This document shows, piece after piece, positions 5,668-7,705 of a DNA stretch of 7,705 bases (position 1 is the stretch's first letter; each line of letters begins with the position of its first letter). The notes below the pieces were generated by a model. That model did no database searches, was not told where the DNA came from, and was given only the letters and a program-made list of their open reading frames with translations. A program made the position numbers and the translations under genes. The stretch comes from a bacterium (GTDB lineage Bacteria > Spirochaetota > UBA4802 > UBA5550), in assembly GCA_024224995.1 (NCBI GenBank), contig JAAENB010001257.1:1-7705 (forward strand), in the 5' to 3' direction.

Positions 5668-6309
5668 ATGGAATATATTAAACAACCGGAATATTTAATA
5701 CTGGCTCTGGCCTGGATAGGGTTTTGTACGGTACACAGTATGATGATATCCCTTACAGTCACCGGTTTTTTAGAACGGGCTCTTGCCAATGGATATCGGT
5801 ATTATCGTCTTTTTTTTAATGGAGTTACCATTGTAATGCTGATACCGGTAATTATCTATTCTCATTCCGTACATGGGCCGGCACTTTTTTCCTGGGAAGG
5901 ATTCCTGCTTATCCCCCGGTTTATCCTGATAATTACGGGTCTCTTCTTTATAATAGGGGCTGTCCGGTTCTATGACGGCCTGCAATTCCTGGGAATTCGC
6001 CAGCTTTCGGATGAAAATCCCGGCAAGTTGATGAATAAAAGCGGTAAATTAAGAGAAAAAGGTGTTCTTGGCCTGGTCCGGCACCCCTGGTATGCCGGGA
6101 TCATTCCCCTCATCTGGGCCCGGAACCTTGATGTAAGCACTATTATCATCAATATTGTTCTTACCTCTTATTTTATTATTGGCTCTTTTCTGGAGGAAAG
6201 AAAGCTGGTCCGGGAGTTTGGTCAGGAATACCGGGATTACAGGAACAGAGTATCCATGCTCCTGCCCTATAAATGGATAAGCAGGAAGCTGGGGAACGCT
6301 GCCTCATAA
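5668..6309 (+). CDS. Membrane methyltransferase of the ICMT/NnrU/MddA type
   Basis: This 213-residue membrane protein has hydrophobic segments at about 8-30, 50-66, 80-100 and 143-174. The C-terminal half carries the isoprenylcysteine carboxyl methyltransferase-like signature: GLVRHPWYAG (135-144), then LEERKLVREFGQEYRDYRNRV (175-195) and LLPY (198-201). These contain the Arg-His-Pro and Glu-Glu pairs used for SAM binding in this superfamily. N-terminal H23-S24 and YRYYRLFFN (43-51) recall NnrU and MddA proteins; MddA methylates methanethiol and related thiols. Bacteria do not normally prenylate proteins, so a small thiol or metalloid-thiol substrate is more likely than a CaaX protein, but this is inference. 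The start ATG is preceded by AAGGAG (5653-5658). It is the last gene of the operon. Confidence 0.8.
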   Translation: MEYIKQPEYLILALAWIGFCTVHSMMISLTVTGFLERALANGYRYYRLFFNGVTIVMLIPVIIYSHSVHGPALFSWEGFLLIPRFILIITGLFFIIGAVRFYDGLQFLGIRQLSDENPGKLMNKSGKLREKGVLGLVRHPWYAGIIPLIWARNLDVSTIIINIVLTSYFIIGSFLEERKLVREFGQEYRDYRNRVSMLLPYKWISRKLGNAAS

Positions 6310-6336
6310 GCAAAAAAACCGGCGCGGGCAAAAAAA

Positions 6337-6353
6337 CGGGAACTTTTTTCCCG
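6337..6353 (-). terminator. Terminator-like hairpin reading on the minus strand
   Basis: CGGGAA (6337-6342) pairs with TTCCCG (6348-6353) around CTTTT. Read on the minus strand it is followed directly by a run of six T, the form of an intrinsic terminator. Read on the plus strand it lacks a T tract and would be a poor terminator for the methyltransferase gene just upstream. A second A-tract (6312-6318) makes another minus-strand T run. Confidence 0.4.
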
Positions 6354-6373
6354 GTAAAGTGTCAAAAGTATAG

Positions 6374-6401
6374 TTGAGTTATGAAAAAAACATGATATAC
6401 T
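6374..6401 (+). promoter_or_regulatory. Predicted extended -10 promoter of the peptidase-like gene
   Basis: TTGAGT (6374-6379) and TATACT (6396-6401) are 16 bases apart, and TG at 6393-6394 gives an extended -10 (TGATATACT). The leader would be about 25 bases, with ribosome binding site GAGAGG at 6419-6424. The gene is thus probably transcribed separately from the methyltransferase operon. Confidence 0.5.
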
Positions 6402-6430
6402 TCTATTTTGAATAAAAAGAGAGGCACTTT

Positions 6431-7399
6431 ATGAGATTTGGGCTTTCTGCCGTTTTGCTTGTTCCGGTTTTACTGTTCAGTGTTGGCTGCCTGTGGGCTG
6501 ATGAATCCCGGAGGCTGTTTAAAGATATTCCCAGGGACGGTAAAACTGTCCATTATTTAGGTGATGAATACTCTCGAAAAGATTATAAGAAATTGAAAAA
6601 AAAGGAACTGGCGGAATTTAAAGAGGATCTTAAGGATCAATACGGGCTTACGTTTAAGACGCGTAATACCAAATATTTTAATATCGCCTATCGCTGTTCC
6701 AATCAAGGAATGAACCATCGCCAGAACTATTTAACCCGGTTTTTTGAGCAGGTTTATCCCAGGTATTTCAGGTATGAGCCTAAACATCCTTTTCGTGTGG
6801 TCTATTTCAAATCCAAAATTACGTTTCGCCAGCATACCGGCTCTCCCGCCTACGGGTATTTTAATTCCGGCTCCCATACCCTCACGACCTATTATACCTA
6901 TTCCGGCCACGGCACTCTCTGGCATGAAATGATCCACGCCTTTGTGGATGAGAATATTGATGGAAATACCCAGCAGTGGTTTAGCGAAGGTTTTGCTTCT
7001 TTTTATGAAATGGCTTTTTTATATAAGAATAAAGTCGTTGAAGGGTATACCAACTGGCGAATGCCCATTCTTCAGCGGGCCATTCGCGAAGGCCGCTTTG
7101 TCCCCTTAAAAGAATTTATGCTGCCCCAGTTTATGAGCATCGATTTCGGTTACGCCGAAGGCAGGTTCCTGTTCTGCTATCTCTGGGTTCACGGTAAAAT
7201 GAAACCCTTTGTTAATTCCTACCTCTATGAACTCTGCCCCAAATACAGCGGGGTGAAACTTGGCAGGAAGTCTATCGAAAAGATCGAAGAACTTATGGGG
7301 AAAAATATCGACCAGATCAATAAAGAGGTTCTTGCCATGGCCAAACGGGTGGGGAAGAATCAGAAGCTGGTGCGGCGGCGGGTTCGGAGGAGAAGATAA
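6431..7399 (+). CDS. Exported gluzincin-type zinc metallopeptidase-like protein
   Basis: The 322-residue protein starts with a signal peptide (MRFGLSAVLLVPVLLFSVGC). Cleavage is likely after Ala in CLWA-DES; a relaxed lipobox ending at C20 (SVGC) is also possible, making it a lipoprotein. The catalytic motif is LWHEMIHAF, with H165, E166 and H169. The third zinc ligand is probably E187 in QQWFSEGFASFYE, 18 residues after H169, the gluzincin arrangement. YAEGRFLFCYLW (241-252) is similar to the helix after the active site in DUF1570-like peptidases. A Lys-rich N-terminal region (50-70) and a very basic end, RRRVRRRR (315-322), are unusual. The substrate is unknown, perhaps a protein or envelope component. 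The ATG is supported by GAGAGG six bases upstream. No gene follows in the window. Confidence 0.8.
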   Translation: MRFGLSAVLLVPVLLFSVGCLWADESRRLFKDIPRDGKTVHYLGDEYSRKDYKKLKKKELAEFKEDLKDQYGLTFKTRNTKYFNIAYRCSNQGMNHRQNYLTRFFEQVYPRYFRYEPKHPFRVVYFKSKITFRQHTGSPAYGYFNSGSHTLTTYYTYSGHGTLWHEMIHAFVDENIDGNTQQWFSEGFASFYEMAFLYKNKVVEGYTNWRMPILQRAIREGRFVPLKEFMLPQFMSIDFGYAEGRFLFCYLWVHGKMKPFVNSYLYELCPKYSGVKLGRKSIEKIEELMGKNIDQINKEVLAMAKRVGKNQKLVRRRVRRRR

Positions 7400-7413
7400 A
7401 AGCCGGATTTGGT

Positions 7414-7522
7414 CGCACCCCTCGCAGGGGGCGCACCCTTCGGGCCGGGCTTCTCCGGGCTCCGCGTTCGCTGCGGTCCTGCGGAAGACCTCCGGACTAA
7501 ACCCTGCGCATCCCTTGCGCAG
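7414..7522. repeat. Dispersed GC-rich repeat R2, inverted copy of R1
   Basis: The core 7441-7479 is 36/39 identical to the complement of 470-508. Looser similarity continues on both sides. CCCCT-CGC-AGGGG (7418-7430) stands where R1 has its 21-bp hairpin, so R2 looks like a version in which the loop was lost. A second perfect hairpin is CTGCGCA (7504-7510) with TGCGCAG (7516-7522) around TCCCT. It begins 15 bases after the peptidase-like gene's stop. Confidence 0.7.
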
Positions 7523-7673
7523 AGAGGCATGCACCTTCTTCCGGTAAAATAACAATGACGGGGCTTGCCTTCTTCCTTGCAGGGGCAACACCAAACTGCT
7601 CTCAAGAAATTCTTTTTAAATAGGGCCGGTTTCCGGGGATTTTGCCACGGAGCGGTTTTCGTGACGTTTTTGT

Positions 7674-7705
7674 GTAGGGGGGGGAGAGGCATGCCTCGCC
7701 CCTAC
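7674..7705. repeat. Palindromic GC-rich repeat at the window edge
   Basis: GTAGGGG (7674-7680) and CCCCTAC (7699-7705) are inverted copies enclosing a perfect 12-bp palindrome, GAGGCATGCCTC (7686-7697). It resembles the short GTAGGGGC...GCCCCTAC intergenic palindromes found in many environmental bacterial genomes. The window ends exactly at its last base, so it may continue. Confidence 0.6.

Larger units (their letters stand above)
7400..7705. other. 306-bp non-coding end region with repeats
   Basis: No gene is visible. It contains the R2 repeat with small hairpins (7414-7522), an unremarkable stretch (about 7523-7670), and a palindromic repeat at the right edge. Open frames on either strand here are antisense to the peptidase-like gene or run through repeat sequence, and look accidental. 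Confidence 0.6.

Noticed and set aside
7106..7594. Long open frame on the minus strand opposite the peptidase-like gene
   Set aside because: It is antisense to a well-supported gene and continues into the GC-rich repeat R2. The protein shows no recognisable domain.

Overview
The window is about 7.7 kb of a bacterial chromosome with moderate GC. It holds seven protein genes and one interrupted gene, separated by GC-rich, hairpin-forming intergenic repeats. The taxon cannot be fixed from the sequence alone. The large metallo-beta-lactamase/cyclic-nucleotide-binding phosphodiesterase-like protein and the LytS/LytTR signalling pair would suit a spirochaete or another free-living Gram-negative, but this is only a hint. 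TGA ends at least four genes here, so the genetic code looks standard.

Layout. Positions 1-357 (+) are the C-terminal ATP-binding end of a LytS-type histidine kinase. Positions 358-843 are intergenic, with an orphan Shine-Dalgarno-like sequence, a long hairpin repeat (R1) and the promoter of the next gene. Positions 844-1578 (+) encode a LytTR response regulator, the probable partner of the kinase. It meets tail to tail, with no spacer, a 719-residue metallo-hydrolase with two cyclic-nucleotide-binding domains (1579-3738, -). Upstream of that, on the same strand, is a UbiE-type SAM-dependent methyltransferase (3852-4718, -).

The most interesting part is 3852-6309. The methyltransferase is divergent from an ArsR-family repressor gene (from 4852, +). 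A TTCGAA-TA-TTCGAA palindrome lies inside both overlapping promoters. The arsR-like frame is broken by an in-frame TGA at 5131-5133, but the next 19 codons continue a convincing ArsR C-terminus to a TAG at 5191-5193. This is either a nonsense mutation or a selenocysteine codon. After a nested hairpin repeat (5208-5311) comes a 52-bp palindrome with two perfect 24-bp arms (5365-5416), built around TTCGAA-TATG-TTCGAA. It overlaps the predicted promoter of a two-gene operon. That operon encodes a 75-residue Cys/Met-rich protein (5437-5664) and a membrane methyltransferase of the isoprenylcysteine-methyltransferase/NnrU/MddA type (5668-6309). The shared core suggests that one ArsR repressor controls two methyltransferases and a metal-binding-like small protein. 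A metal(loid), thiol or selenium sensing and methylation unit is a reasonable guess, but the substrate is unknown.

Positions 6431-7399 (+) encode an exported gluzincin-type metallopeptidase-like protein with its own extended -10 promoter. Positions 7400-7705 have no gene. They hold a second, inverted copy (R2) of the R1 repeat and, at the window edge, a palindromic repeat that may continue beyond it.
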